A stretch of 52,742 nt of DNA from NCBI RefSeq assembly GCF_008039615.1, contig NZ_VDUZ01000061.1, forward strand, positions 1-52,742, written 5' to 3'. Made by a program: the position numbers and the translations under genes. The first letter of the stretch is position 1, and each line of letters opens with the position of its first letter. This DNA comes from Vineibacter terrae. Its GTDB lineage: Bacteria > Pseudomonadota > Alphaproteobacteria > Reyranellales > Reyranellaceae. Shown here one piece after another: positions 26,284 to 36,476 of this stretch. The notes under the pieces are model-generated. The model worked only from the letters and a program-made list of their open reading frames with translations. It was not told the DNA's origin and did no database searches.

Positions 26284-28074
26284 ATGAACGAACAAGAATT
26301 GCGCGGCCTGATCGAGGACGTGCAGGTCGGGCGCTTGTCGCGGCGCGGTTTCATCAACCGGATGGTGGGGCTGGGGCTGGCTGTCCCGTTGGCTGGGCAG
26401 ATGCTGGCCCATGCCGGGGTGGCGCTGGCGCAGACGAAATTCGACTACAAGCCGACCAAGCGCGGCGGCGGCGGCGCGCTGAAGCTGTTGTGGTGGCAGG
26501 GCGCGACCCTGCTCAACCCGCACTTCGCCGTGGGCACCAAGGACCAGGAAGGCTCACGCATCTTCTACGAACCGCTGGCCGGGTGGGACGGGGAGGGCAA
26601 CCTGGTGCCGGTCCTGGCCGCCGAGATCCCCAGCGTCGAGGACGGCACGCTGGCCAAGGACGGCATGTCGGTGACGTGGAAGCTCAAGAAGGACGTCACG
26701 TGGCACGACGGCAAGCCGTTCACGGCCGACGACTGTGTCTTCACGTGGGAATACGCGCGCGACCCGGCGACCGCGACCTACACCGTCTCCACCTATGGCG
26801 ATGTCGACGTCGAGAAGGTCGATTCCCACACCGTCCGCGTGAAGTTCAAGAAGCCGACGCCGTTCTGGGCCGACGCCTTTGTCGGCACGCGCGGCATGAT
26901 CATCCCCAAGCACCTGTTCGAGGCCTACAAGGGCGCCGCGTCGCGCGATGCGCCGACCAACCTGAAGCCGGTCGGCACCGGCCCCTACAAGTTCGCGGAC
27001 TTCAAGCCCGGCGACATGGTCCGCGGCGAGATCAACCCCAACTATCACGAGCCCAACAAGCCTTATTTCGACTCGATCGAGATGAAGGGCGGCGGCGACG
27101 CGGTGTCGGCGGCGCGTGCCGTGATCCAGACCGGCGAGTACGACTACGCCTGGAACATGCAGGTCGAGGACGAGATCCTGCAGCGCCTGGAGAAGGGCGG
27201 CAAGGGACACGCCGTGATCACCCAGGGCGGCAACATCGAGTACATCGCGGTCAACTTCACCGATCCCTGGACCGAGGTCGACGGCGAGCGTTCCAGCCTC
27301 AAGACCAAGCATCCGCTGCTGTCCGATCCCGCCGTGCGCCAGGCGCTGGCCCTGCTGGTCGACCGCAAGTCGGTGCAGGACCACGTCTATGGCCGCACCG
27401 GCGTGGCCACCGGCAACTTCGTGAACAATCCGGAGCGCTTCAAGTCCAAGAACACCAAATGGGAGTTCAGCATCGACAAGGCGAACCAGGTTCTTGAAGC
27501 CGCCGGCTGGCTGAAGGGATCGGACGGCATCCGCGCCAAGGACGGCAAGAAGCTGAAGTTCGTGTTCCAGACCTCGATCAATGCGCCGCGCCAGAAGACG
27601 CAGCAGATCATCAAGCAGGCCTGCCAGAAGGCGGGCATCGATCTGGAGCTGAAGTCGATCACCGCCTCGGTGTTCTTCTCGTCCGACGTCGCCAACCCGG
27701 ACACCTACACCAAGTTCTACTGCGACATCGAGATGTACACCACGACCATGGTGCAGCCCGATCCGGAGCAGTTCATGCTGCAGTTCCTGACGGTGGAGGT
27801 CGCGACCAAGGAGAACAAGTGGCAGGGCCGCAACATCACGCGCTGGCGCAACCCGGAATACGACAAGGCATTCCAGGCGGCGCAGGGCGAGCTCGACCCG
27901 GTCAAGCGCGCCGCCCTGTTCATCAAGATGAACGACATGGTGTGCAACGACTGGGCCGTCATCCCGGTGGTGTACCGGCCGCGCGTGGCGGCGATCTCCA
28001 GCCGGCTGCGGGCGCGGATGAGCGGCTGGGACAACGACCTCTGGGCCCTGAAGGACTGGTACCGGGAAGCTTAG
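26284..28074 (+). CDS. ABC transporter substrate-binding protein, family 5 (Tat-exported)
   Basis: Periplasmic receptor of an oligopeptide/opine/nickel-type ABC importer, 596 residues. The N-terminus is a twin-arginine signal (SRRGFI at 19-24, then a hydrophobic stretch and AQT), after a 17-residue leader. Family 5 motifs follow: EPLAGWDGEGNLVPVLA, WKLKKDVTWHDGKPFTADD, GTGPYKF and DPAVRQALALLVDR. ATG 26284 is preceded by AAGGGGG. It starts the transport genes, about 100 bases after the flavoenzyme gene; the ligand cannot be deduced. Confidence 0.93.
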   Translation: MNEQELRGLIEDVQVGRLSRRGFINRMVGLGLAVPLAGQMLAHAGVALAQTKFDYKPTKRGGGGALKLLWWQGATLLNPHFAVGTKDQEGSRIFYEPLAGWDGEGNLVPVLAAEIPSVEDGTLAKDGMSVTWKLKKDVTWHDGKPFTADDCVFTWEYARDPATATYTVSTYGDVDVEKVDSHTVRVKFKKPTPFWADAFVGTRGMIIPKHLFEAYKGAASRDAPTNLKPVGTGPYKFADFKPGDMVRGEINPNYHEPNKPYFDSIEMKGGGDAVSAARAVIQTGEYDYAWNMQVEDEILQRLEKGGKGHAVITQGGNIEYIAVNFTDPWTEVDGERSSLKTKHPLLSDPAVRQALALLVDRKSVQDHVYGRTGVATGNFVNNPERFKSKNTKWEFSIDKANQVLEAAGWLKGSDGIRAKDGKKLKFVFQTSINAPRQKTQQIIKQACQKAGIDLELKSITASVFFSSDVANPDTYTKFYCDIEMYTTTMVQPDPEQFMLQFLTVEVATKENKWQGRNITRWRNPEYDKAFQAAQGELDPVKRAALFIKMNDMVCNDWAVIPVVYRPRVAAISSRLRARMSGWDNDLWALKDWYREA

Positions 28075-28084
28075 GGCCGGGCTC

Positions 28085-29041
28085 GTGGCCCATTATCTGG
28101 CCCGGCGACTGATCATCGCGATTCCGAGCCTGCTCGGAATCAGCATCGTGCTGTTCACCGTGCTGGCGCTGGCGCCCGGCGATCCGTTCGAGGAGCTGGC
28201 CTCCAACCCGGCGGTGCCGCCTGAGGTGCGCGCCTCGCTGCGCGCCCAGTTCGGCCTCGACGATCCGATCTATGCGCGCTACCTGCACTGGCTGCTGGCG
28301 ATGCTGCAGGGCGACTGGGGCTTCTCCTTCGCCAGCCGGGTGAACACCGACACCCTGATCCTGCAGCGCCTGCCGACGACGCTGTTCGTGATCGGCTCGG
28401 CCCAGGTGCTGGCGCTGATCATCGCCCTGCCGGTCGGGGTCTACGCTGCGACCCGGCCGTATTCGGTGTTCGATCAGATCGCCAACACCCTGGCCTTTGT
28501 CGGCTTCTCGCTGCCGACCTTCTTCACCGGCCTGCTGTTCATCCTGGTGTTCAGCATCTATCTCGACTGGCTGCCGTTCGTGTACAGCGACGTCACCGCC
28601 ACCGGCTGGCGCTGGTACTGGGAGCATATCCGCCAGGCGCTGATGCCGATCGCCGTGCTCGGCCTGTTCCAGGGGGCGTCGATGACGCGCTACGTGCGCT
28701 CGTCGGTGCTCGACATGATCCGCCTGGACCACGTCACGACGGCGCGCTCCAAGGGGCTGGCCGAGGGCACGGTGGTGGTCAAGCACGTCGTGCGCAACGC
28801 CATGATCCCGGTGGTGACGCTGGTGGCCCTGCAGATGCCGATCGTCTTCGGCGGCGCGATCGTCACCGAGCAGATCTTCCGCATCCCCGGCATCGGCTCG
28901 TTGCTGATCAGCGCGATCCTGGCCAACGACACGCCCGTGATCATGGCGGTGACCTTCGTGTTCGCCTGCCTGGTCATCCTGTTCAACCTGATCGCCGACG
29001 TGCTCTATGGCTGGCTCGACCCTCGCATCGCCTATCGCTAG
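28085..29041 (+). CDS. ABC transporter permease (DppB/OppB-like)
   Basis: First membrane component of the importer, 318 residues with six hydrophobic segments. The ATPase-contact EAA loop (RSKGLAEGTVVVKHVVRNAMIP) is near residues 220-241, in the usual place. The N-terminus LARRLIIAIPSLLGIS is typical of DppB. The start is GTG at 28085, ten bases after the binding-protein stop. Its end overlaps the next permease gene by 35 bases. Confidence 0.93.
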   Translation: MAHYLARRLIIAIPSLLGISIVLFTVLALAPGDPFEELASNPAVPPEVRASLRAQFGLDDPIYARYLHWLLAMLQGDWGFSFASRVNTDTLILQRLPTTLFVIGSAQVLALIIALPVGVYAATRPYSVFDQIANTLAFVGFSLPTFFTGLLFILVFSIYLDWLPFVYSDVTATGWRWYWEHIRQALMPIAVLGLFQGASMTRYVRSSVLDMIRLDHVTTARSKGLAEGTVVVKHVVRNAMIPVVTLVALQMPIVFGGAIVTEQIFRIPGIGSLLISAILANDTPVIMAVTFVFACLVILFNLIADVLYGWLDPRIAYR

Positions 29042-29945
29042 CCCCCAGGTGCGTGCCGCCCAGCGCAAGCACGTATCGCCCTGGCGCGAGGCGTGGCGCC
29101 GGTTCCGCCGCCACCGGCTGGCCGTCGCCAGCGTCGTGATCCTGGGGCTGATGGTGCTCCTGGTCGTCATCGGGCCGCTGGTCTGGCAGGTGCCGATCAA
29201 CGAGATCGACTTCTCCGCCAAGCTGCAGGGGCCGTCCTGGCAGCACCCGCTGGGCACCGACGATCTGGGCCAGGACCTGCTGGCCCGCATGCTCTATGGC
29301 GGGCGCATCTCGCTGGCCGTCGGGCTGGCGGCGATGCTGGTGGCGATCGTGGTCGGCGTCGTGGTCGGTGCCGTCGCCGGCATCTCGCGCGGCAGCGTCG
29401 ATGCGGCGCTGATGTGGCTGACCGACCTGTTCCTGTCGCTGCCACAGCTGCCCTTGCTGCTGCTGATCATCTACCTGTTCCGCGACCAGCTGAAGGACGT
29501 GGCGGGGCCGGAGATCGGGATGTTCATCCTGATCGTGATCGTGATCGGCGGCTTCCGCTGGATGCCGGTGGCGCGGCTGGTGCGGGCACAGTTCTTCTCG
29601 CTGCGCGAGAAGGAGTTCGTCGAGGCGGCGCGGGCGCTGGGCGCCTCCACGCCGCGCCTGGTGATACGCCACATCCTGCCCAACGCGCTGGGGCCGGTGA
29701 TCGTGGCCGGCACCATCGACGTGGCGGCTGCCATCATCGCCGAATCGACCCTGTCCTTCCTCGGGCTGGGCTTTCCGCCCGACATCCCGACCTGGGGGCG
29801 CATCCTGTTCGACGCCAAGGACAACATCGACTTCGCGCCGCACTGGGTGCTGGCGCCCGGGGTCGCGATCTTCCTGGCCGTGCTCACCATCAACTTCATC
29901 GGCGATGGTCTGCGCGACGCCCTCGACCCGCGCAAGGTGATGTAG
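29007..29945 (+). CDS. ABC transporter permease (DppC/OppC-like)
   Basis: Second membrane component, 312 residues. It has the DppC N-terminal layout (WREAWRRFRRHRLAVASVVI), HPLGTDDLGQDLLARMLYGGR, and an EAA loop EAARALGASTPRLVIRHILP. ATG 29007 lies inside the end of the previous permease gene, giving a 35-base overlap and probable coupling. A later start would remove part of the conserved N-terminus. Confidence 0.93.
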   Translation: MAGSTLASPIASPQVRAAQRKHVSPWREAWRRFRRHRLAVASVVILGLMVLLVVIGPLVWQVPINEIDFSAKLQGPSWQHPLGTDDLGQDLLARMLYGGRISLAVGLAAMLVAIVVGVVVGAVAGISRGSVDAALMWLTDLFLSLPQLPLLLLIIYLFRDQLKDVAGPEIGMFILIVIVIGGFRWMPVARLVRAQFFSLREKEFVEAARALGASTPRLVIRHILPNALGPVIVAGTIDVAAAIIAESTLSFLGLGFPPDIPTWGRILFDAKDNIDFAPHWVLAPGVAIFLAVLTINFIGDGLRDALDPRKVM

Positions 29946-29975
29946 GAATGGAGTCGCTCTGCACACGTGCCGCCA

Positions 29976-30104
29976 TCCTCCCCAGCTCTGCTGGGGAGGT
30001 GCCCCGAAGGGGCGGAGGGGAGCCGACGTGGTTTTGGTAGCTGAGACCGCGTGGGCTCCCCCTCCGGCCTTCGGCCACCTCCCCGAACTGCGTTGGGGAA
30101 GGGA
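29976..30104. repeat. GC-rich inverted repeat between permease and VOC genes
   Basis: Left arm TCCTCCCCAGCTCTGCTGGG (29976 on) with CCCCGAAGGGG, right arm with GGCCTTCGGCC and CACCTCCCCGAACTGCGTTG, partly complementary over about 50 bases. It resembles the second repeat family at 12094. Its final GGGAAGGGAG seems to provide the ribosome site of the next gene. Confidence 0.7.
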
Positions 30105-30113
30105 GTGACGAAT

Positions 30114-30485
30114 ATGCTCGGCCATCTGTCCTTTGGCGTCGAGGACCTTGACCGGGCCGCGCGCTTCTACGATCGCATCCTGGCGCCGCTGGGCTTCGAG
30201 CGCGTCTGGAGCAACGAGCGCGGCGTCGGCTTCGGCGAGAAGGGGCGCGGCGACAAGCTGGCGCTCTTTGCGCGGCCGGGGCAGGTGGTGGCGCCGGGGG
30301 CGGGCTTCCATCTCGCCTTCGATGCGCCCAGCCGCGCTGCCGTGGACGCCTTCCATGCCGCCGCGATCGCCGGCGGCGGGCAGGATGCCGGCGGCCCGAG
30401 GCTGCGGCCGCATTATGGCGCGCAGTACTATGCTGCGTTCGTGATCGACCTCGATGGCTACAAGCTCGAGGCCGTTCATCAATAA
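30114..30485 (+). CDS. VOC family (glyoxalase/bleomycin-resistance fold) protein
   Basis: Small metal-fold protein of 123 residues with a single betaalphabetabetabeta pair. Visible are [44 protein letters not shown] and [18 protein letters not shown], the last holding the usual C-terminal Glu. Members are isomerases, lyases or dioxygenases; the group with this C-terminus is usually of unknown function. It is inserted between the permease and ATPase genes of the same importer, so it probably acts on the transported compound or a derivative. Confidence 0.85.
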   Translation: MLGHLSFGVEDLDRAARFYDRILAPLGFERVWSNERGVGFGEKGRGDKLALFARPGQVVAPGAGFHLAFDAPSRAAVDAFHAAAIAGGGQDAGGPRLRPHYGAQYYAAFVIDLDGYKLEAVHQ

Positions 30486-30508
30486 GCGATGACGATCAGG
30501 GTGGCTGC

Positions 30509-31480
30509 ATGGCCGAGCGCTTGCTCGAGATAAAGGGGCTGAAGACGCACTTCGCCACCGACGACGGCATGGTGCGGTCGGTCGACGGCGTCGACCTCAG
30601 CATCGACCGCGGCGAGACGGTGGGCGTCGTGGGCGAGTCGGGCTGCGGCAAGACGGTCACGGCGCTGTCGGTGCTGAAGCTGATCGCGATGCCGCCGGGC
30701 CGCATCGTCGCCGGCCAGATCCTGTGGCAGGGGCGCGACCTGGTGCCGCTCGGCGCCGACGAGATGCGCAAGATCCGCGCCAAGGAGATCGCGATCGTCT
30801 TCCAGGAGCCGATGACCTCGCTCAACCCGGTCTATACCGTGGGCGACCAGATCGCCGAGGTGATCCGCCTGCACGAGGGCCTGGGGCGCAAGGCGGCCCT
30901 GGACCGCGCTGCCGAGATGCTGCGCGTGGTGAACATCCCCAACCCGCAGCGGCGTGTGCACGACTATCCGCACCAGTTCTCCGGCGGCATGCGCCAGCGG
31001 GTGATGATCGCGATGGCGCTGTCGTGCAAGCCCAAGCTGCTGATCGCCGATGAGCCCACGACGGCGCTCGACGTCACCATCCAGGCCCAGATCCTGGAGC
31101 TGCTGGCCGAGATGAAGTCGACGTTCGGCATGGCGGTGATGCTGATCACCCATGCCATGGGCGTGGTGGCCGAGACGGCGCAGCGGGTGGTGGTGATGTA
31201 TGCCGGCAAGGTCGTCGAGGAGGCGCCGGTGGGCGAGCTGTTCCGCGCGCCGCGGCATCCCTACACCCAGGGCCTGATCCGCTCGATCCCGCGCATCGAC
31301 ACCGCGTCGGTGAAGAAGACGCGCCTGGAGGCGATCGCCGGCGTGGTGCCGAGCCTGCTCGACCCGCCGGCCGGCTGCCGCTTCGCGCCGCGATGCCGCC
31401 ACGCCCGGGCCGCCTGCCTGGAGGCCATGCCGGCGCTGCGCGAGGTCGGTCCGGGCCACAAGGTTGCCTGCATCCTGTAA
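30509..31480 (+). CDS. ABC transporter ATP-binding protein (DppD/OppD-like)
   Basis: ATPase of 323 residues. Walker A is GESGCGKT (43-50), the Q-loop is [10 protein letters not shown], the signature is FSGGMRQR, and Walker B is [12 protein letters not shown]. The C-terminus carries the oligopeptide-ATPase extension with the Cys-containing [17 protein letters not shown] motif that may bind an Fe-S cluster in this family. Pairs with the following ATPase gene to power the two permeases. Confidence 0.94.
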   Translation: MAERLLEIKGLKTHFATDDGMVRSVDGVDLSIDRGETVGVVGESGCGKTVTALSVLKLIAMPPGRIVAGQILWQGRDLVPLGADEMRKIRAKEIAIVFQEPMTSLNPVYTVGDQIAEVIRLHEGLGRKAALDRAAEMLRVVNIPNPQRRVHDYPHQFSGGMRQRVMIAMALSCKPKLLIADEPTTALDVTIQAQILELLAEMKSTFGMAVMLITHAMGVVAETAQRVVVMYAGKVVEEAPVGELFRAPRHPYTQGLIRSIPRIDTASVKKTRLEAIAGVVPSLLDPPAGCRFAPRCRHARAACLEAMPALREVGPGHKVACIL

Positions 31481-31501
31481 GCGTCGAAGAGGGAACCGCC
31501 G

Positions 31502-32476
<975 letters not shown>

Positions 32477-32492
32477 CCCAAACGAGGACCTG

Positions 32493-33332
32493 ATGACGAC
32501 ACCAGCCCATATCCTTGTCGACACGCCGCTGCCCGGCGTCAGCCGCATCACCTTGAACCGGCCCGAGAAGCGCAACGCGCTCAACAACCAGCTGCGCGGC
32601 GAGGTGTTCCAGACGCTCGAAGCCAACGATCGCGACTCGGCAGTGAAGGTCACCGTGATCCGCGGGGCGGGGCCGGCGTTCTGCGCCGGCTATGACCTGT
32701 CGGCGGACAACCGTGTCGAGCAGCCGTACCATACCGCCGGCGGGCTGGGGCAATGGCCGCGGCACGTGGTCGATGGCTGGTTCCATGTCTGGGACCTCGC
32801 CAAGCCGGTGATCGCGCAGGTGCATGGCTACTGCCTGGCCGGCGGCACCGAGCTCGCGACCTCGTGCGATCTGGTCTACGTCGCCGAGGACGCCCAGATC
32901 GGCTATCCGCCGGTGCGGCTGATGAGCCCGCCCGACATGCAGTTCCATCCCTGGCTGATGGGCATGCGCCAGGCCATGGAGTCGATGCTGACCGGTGATT
33001 CGCTCAGCGGCGCCGAGGCGGCGGCGCGGGGCTGGGCCAACCGCGCCTGGCCCGCCGCGCAGCTCGAGGCCGAGGTGCTGAAGCTCGCCGAGCGGGTGGC
33101 CAAGGTCCCCAGCGACATCCAGCAGATCAACAAGCGCAGCGTGCACCGCGCCATGGAGATTATGGGCATGCGGGCGGCGATCCGGGCCGGCACCGAGCTG
33201 CAGGCGCTGTGCTTCAACACCGAGTCGAGCCGGGCCTATATGAGCCGGTTCCGGCGCGACGGCGAGAGCGTGTCCAAGCTGCTGAGCGAGCGCGACGCCG
33301 CCTTCGGCGACTACCGCGAGCGGCGCAAGTAG
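32493..33332 (+). CDS. Crotonase-family enoyl-CoA hydratase with unusual active site
   Basis: Crotonase-fold protein of 279 residues. The first oxyanion segment (FCAGYDLSA) and second (VHGYCLAGGTELA) are clear. Where most hydratases have a glutamate-bearing PE-x-x-x-G stretch, this protein reads YPPVRLMSPPDMQFHPWLMG, so at least one usual catalytic Glu is missing. It may be a hydrolase, decarboxylase or isomerase instead. It starts 16 bases after the ATPase gene and implies that the imported compound yields a CoA thioester. Confidence 0.87.
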   Translation: MTTPAHILVDTPLPGVSRITLNRPEKRNALNNQLRGEVFQTLEANDRDSAVKVTVIRGAGPAFCAGYDLSADNRVEQPYHTAGGLGQWPRHVVDGWFHVWDLAKPVIAQVHGYCLAGGTELATSCDLVYVAEDAQIGYPPVRLMSPPDMQFHPWLMGMRQAMESMLTGDSLSGAEAAARGWANRAWPAAQLEAEVLKLAERVAKVPSDIQQINKRSVHRAMEIMGMRAAIRAGTELQALCFNTESSRAYMSRFRRDGESVSKLLSERDAAFGDYRERRK

Positions 33333-33444
33333 CCCGGCGCGCTAAACAAAATCTTATTGCCGCTTAAGTTATTCTCGGTGGCGCGGCGCGCGGCCAGGGC
33401 CGACATCAGGGGGACGACTTGCGGCAGAGAGGCACGAGGTGACC

Positions 33445-34806
33445 ATGGCCAGCTCTCGTCAATTGCGTCTGGGTGCCTTCATGCGGCCCGTCAGCATCCA
33501 TACCGCGGCCTGGCGCTACCCCGGCGCTTTCCCCGATGCCAACTTCAATTTCGCCCACCTCAAGCGGTTCGCGCAGACCCTGGAGCGCGGCCGCTTCGAC
33601 GCCTTCTTCATGGCCGACCACCTGGCCGTGCTGAACATGCCCATGGACGCGCTCAAGCGCAGCGCGACCGTGACGTCGTTCGATCCCGCGACCCTGCTGC
33701 CGGCCCTGGCGGTGGTGACCGAGCATCTCGGGCTGATCGCCACCGGCTCCACCACCTTCGACGTGCCCTATCATCTGGCGCGCCGCTTCGCGTCGCTCGA
33801 TCACCTGAGCGGCGGCCGTGCCGGCTGGAACATCGTGACCACGTCGAACCCCGACGCGGCCTTGAATTTCGGCCTCGAGGAGCATGTCGAGCACGACGAG
33901 CGCTACACGCGGGCGCGCGAGTTCTTCGATGTCGTCACCGGCCTGTGGGACAGCTGGGCCGACGATGCCTTCATCCGTGATGTCGAGAGCGGCATCTATT
34001 TCGACCCCGAGAAGATGCATGTGCTGAACCACAAGGGGCCGAACTACTCGGTGCGCGGCCCGCTCAACGTTGCCCGCCCGGTCCAGGGCTGGCCCGTGAT
34101 CGTGCAGGCCGGGGCATCGGAGGCCGGCAAGCAGCTCGCGGCCGAGACCGCCGAGGTGGTCTTCGCCGGCACCGGCAGCCTGGCCGACGGACAGCGCCTC
34201 TATGCCGACATCAAGGGGCGCATGCGCAAGCTGGGGCGCGATCCCGACCATCTGAAGATCCTGCCCGGCTGCTTCGTGGTGGTCGGCGACAGCGCCGAGG
34301 AGGCGCGCCGCAAGCGGCTGCATCTCGACAGCCTCGTGCACTACGACAGCGCCATCGCCTCGCTGTCGATCGCGCTGGGCACCGATGCGTCGAAGTTCGA
34401 TCCGGATGGGCCGCTGCCCGAGATCCCCGAGACCAATGCCAGCAAGAGCGGCCGCGAGCGGGCGATCGCGCTCGCCCGGCGCGAGAACCTGACCGTGCGC
34501 CAGCTGGCGCAGCGCCTGGGCGGCTTCTCCGGCACCGCGATGGTCGGCACGCCGGCGATGATCGCCGACCAGATGGAGGAATGGCTGTTCTCCAACGGCA
34601 GCGACGGCTTCAACGTGATGTTCCCCTACCTGCCCGAGGGGCTTGACGATTTCGTGGACCGCGTCGTGCCCGAGCTGCAGCGTCGCGGCCTGCTGCGGCG
34701 CGAGTACGAAGGCCGGACCTTGCGCGAGAATCTCGGCCTGCCACGGCCCGAGAACCGCTTCTTTCCGAAGCAGCCGGACCATCTCGCACAGCGCGACGTC
34801 GCCTGA
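33445..34806 (+). CDS. FMN-dependent monooxygenase, NtaA/SnaA/DszA (LLM) family
   Basis: Luciferase-like two-component monooxygenase of 453 residues that uses reduced FMN from a separate reductase. Family features: GAFMRPVSIHTAAWRYPGA, FDAFFMADHLAVL, GRAGWNIVTTSNPDAALNFG, GWPVIVQAGASEAGK and GTPAMIADQMEEW. Members oxidise nitrilotriacetate, EDTA, dibenzothiophene sulfone or pristinamycin precursors. ATG 33445 is favoured by GAGG just upstream; GTG 33439 is possible. No flavin reductase gene is seen nearby, so reduced FMN must come from elsewhere. Confidence 0.92.
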   Translation: MASSRQLRLGAFMRPVSIHTAAWRYPGAFPDANFNFAHLKRFAQTLERGRFDAFFMADHLAVLNMPMDALKRSATVTSFDPATLLPALAVVTEHLGLIATGSTTFDVPYHLARRFASLDHLSGGRAGWNIVTTSNPDAALNFGLEEHVEHDERYTRAREFFDVVTGLWDSWADDAFIRDVESGIYFDPEKMHVLNHKGPNYSVRGPLNVARPVQGWPVIVQAGASEAGKQLAAETAEVVFAGTGSLADGQRLYADIKGRMRKLGRDPDHLKILPGCFVVVGDSAEEARRKRLHLDSLVHYDSAIASLSIALGTDASKFDPDGPLPEIPETNASKSGRERAIALARRENLTVRQLAQRLGGFSGTAMVGTPAMIADQMEEWLFSNGSDGFNVMFPYLPEGLDDFVDRVVPELQRRGLLRREYEGRTLRENLGLPRPENRFFPKQPDHLAQRDVA

Positions 34807-34881
34807 ACCAACCCTGTCCCGGCCGTGTCATGGCTGCGTATACAGGAGTCCGAGCCTGGCCTGGGACGGGGTGATGTGACG

Positions 34882-35856
34882 ATGCGCGCAGTTCAATCGG
34901 ATACGCTGGACTCGCTGGACGCCTATGCCGCCGTCGAGCTGCCGAAGCCGGCGCCGGCCGCGACCGAGGTGCGCATCAAGGTGGCCGCCTGCGGTATCGG
35001 CTTCGTCGATGCCCTCGTGGCGCTGGGCCGCTATCAGGTCAAGCCGCCGCTGCCGCACATCCCGGGCAGCGAGGTTGCAGGCGTGGTCGACGCGCTCGGC
35101 GCGTCCGTCAGCGGCCTGTCGGTCGGCGATCGTGTGATCGGCCAGGCGCGCGGCGGCTTCGCGGAATACGCCGTCGTGCCGGCCGTGGCCGTGGCGCGCA
35201 TCCCCGACGTCATGCGCTTCGAGCAGGCGGCCGGGTTCCGCACCAACTACCTCACCGCATTGCATGGGCTGCGCGACCGTGCCCATCTGGCGCCGGGCGA
35301 GCGCCTGCTGGTGATCGGCGCGGCCGGCGGTGTCGGCCTGGCGGCTGTCCAGATCGGCCGGCTGCTGGGCGCCAAGGTGATCGCCGTCGCCTCAACCGCC
35401 GAGAAGCGGGCGCTGGCCGCCCGGCACGGCGCCGAGATCACGCTCGATCGCGAGGTCGACGGCTGGCGCGACCGCCTGAAGGCGGCGGTCGGCTGCGGCA
35501 TCGACGTGGTGTTCGATCCGGTCTGTGGTCCGTTGTTCCAGCCGGCGTTCCGGTCCCTGAACTGGGGCGGGCGCCACCTCGTGATCGGCTTCGCCGGCGG
35601 CGCCATCCCGGCGCTGCCCGCCAACCTGCCGCTGATGAAGGGCGCGGCGCTGGTCGGCGTCGATGTCCGCCAGTTCGCCCAGGTCTTCGAGGCCGACAAG
35701 GCCCAGGCGCAGCTCGACGAGCTGCTCGGCTGGGTCGGGCAGGGCAAGCTCGAGCCGCCGGTGGGGCGGGTCTTTCCCTTCGACGAGTTCCGCGCCGCCT
35801 TGGCCTTTGCCTATAGCGGCGAGGGTGTCGCCAAGACGGTGCTGGCCATCGACTGA
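34882..35856 (+). CDS. NADPH:quinone oxidoreductase-type MDR protein
   Basis: Zinc-free medium-chain dehydrogenase/reductase of 324 residues. It has the N-terminal GroES-like domain (PHIPGSEVAGVVDALG, VGDRVIG), and a Rossmann domain with GAAGGVGLAAVQIGRLLGA at about 146-164. No catalytic zinc Cys/His set is visible. Likely reduces a quinone or an enoyl group with NADPH. It is 75 bases after the monooxygenase gene and probably closes this cluster, though it could be transcribed separately. Confidence 0.9.
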   Translation: MRAVQSDTLDSLDAYAAVELPKPAPAATEVRIKVAACGIGFVDALVALGRYQVKPPLPHIPGSEVAGVVDALGASVSGLSVGDRVIGQARGGFAEYAVVPAVAVARIPDVMRFEQAAGFRTNYLTALHGLRDRAHLAPGERLLVIGAAGGVGLAAVQIGRLLGAKVIAVASTAEKRALAARHGAEITLDREVDGWRDRLKAAVGCGIDVVFDPVCGPLFQPAFRSLNWGGRHLVIGFAGGAIPALPANLPLMKGAALVGVDVRQFAQVFEADKAQAQLDELLGWVGQGKLEPPVGRVFPFDEFRAALAFAYSGEGVAKTVLAID

Positions 35857-35868
35857 GCCGGCCATCGG

Positions 35869-36456
35869 TCAGCCGCTGGCCATGCCCTCCGCCAGGCGCC
35901 GCCAGATGCCGGCGTAGTCGGTCGGCAGTCCGTCATCATCGACATCGATCAGGGCCTCGAAGCCGCTGGTCAGGCTGCGGTAGCGGTACTGCATCGCCGC
36001 CACCCGCTCGTAGGATTGCTCTGCCGCCACGATCTCGAGGCAGGGGAAGCGCACCCAGGCGGCGCGAATGACCTGCGACTCGCCGACTCCGAGCCGCAGC
36101 CGGTTCACGGGCAGGGCATTGGTGGAGGGGCTGATGCCGAGATCCACATCGGTGCAGCCTGCCAGCGTCGGCACCGGCTTGCCATCCACCAGCCATGTGC
36201 CGTCGCCGTCGTGCGTCAGCCCCAGCGCCCGGCGACGGCCCTGGTAGGTCTGCGCCACGTCCACCGAGCGGGTGCGCCAGGCCTCATCGCAGTGCACGCG
36301 GTAGTCCATCCGCAGCGGCGCGCCGCCCTCGGCGACCAGCACGACGCCCGACAGCGCCGGGCCGGCAGCTGGTCGCGAGAGGCGCGCCAGCTCGAAGCTG
36401 AGGTCATCCATGACCCGCCGCCACATGATCTCCCGGTCTGCCGATGGATCGCTCAT
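35869..36456 (-). CDS. Putative glycolipid-binding protein (PF06475-type), paralog 1
   Basis: Soluble protein of 195 residues matching the putative glycolipid-binding family: CDEAWRTRSVDV, a DGDGTWLVDG turn, GCTDVDLGISPSTNALPVNRL, and VAAMQYRYRSLTSGFEALIDVDDDGLPTDY. Related to the product at 38144-38701 along its whole length (same TDVDL/NTLP and YRY motifs). No signal peptide. Convergent with the quinone reductase gene (12 bases between stops). The family's true ligand is not established. Confidence 0.8.
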   Translation of the reverse strand: MSDPSADREIMWRRVMDDLSFELARLSRPAAGPALSGVVLVAEGGAPLRMDYRVHCDEAWRTRSVDVAQTYQGRRRALGLTHDGDGTWLVDGKPVPTLAGCTDVDLGISPSTNALPVNRLRLGVGESQVIRAAWVRFPCLEIVAAEQSYERVAAMQYRYRSLTSGFEALIDVDDDGLPTDYAGIWRRLAEGMASG

Positions 36457-36476
36457 GGCCCTCACCCTGTCACAGC

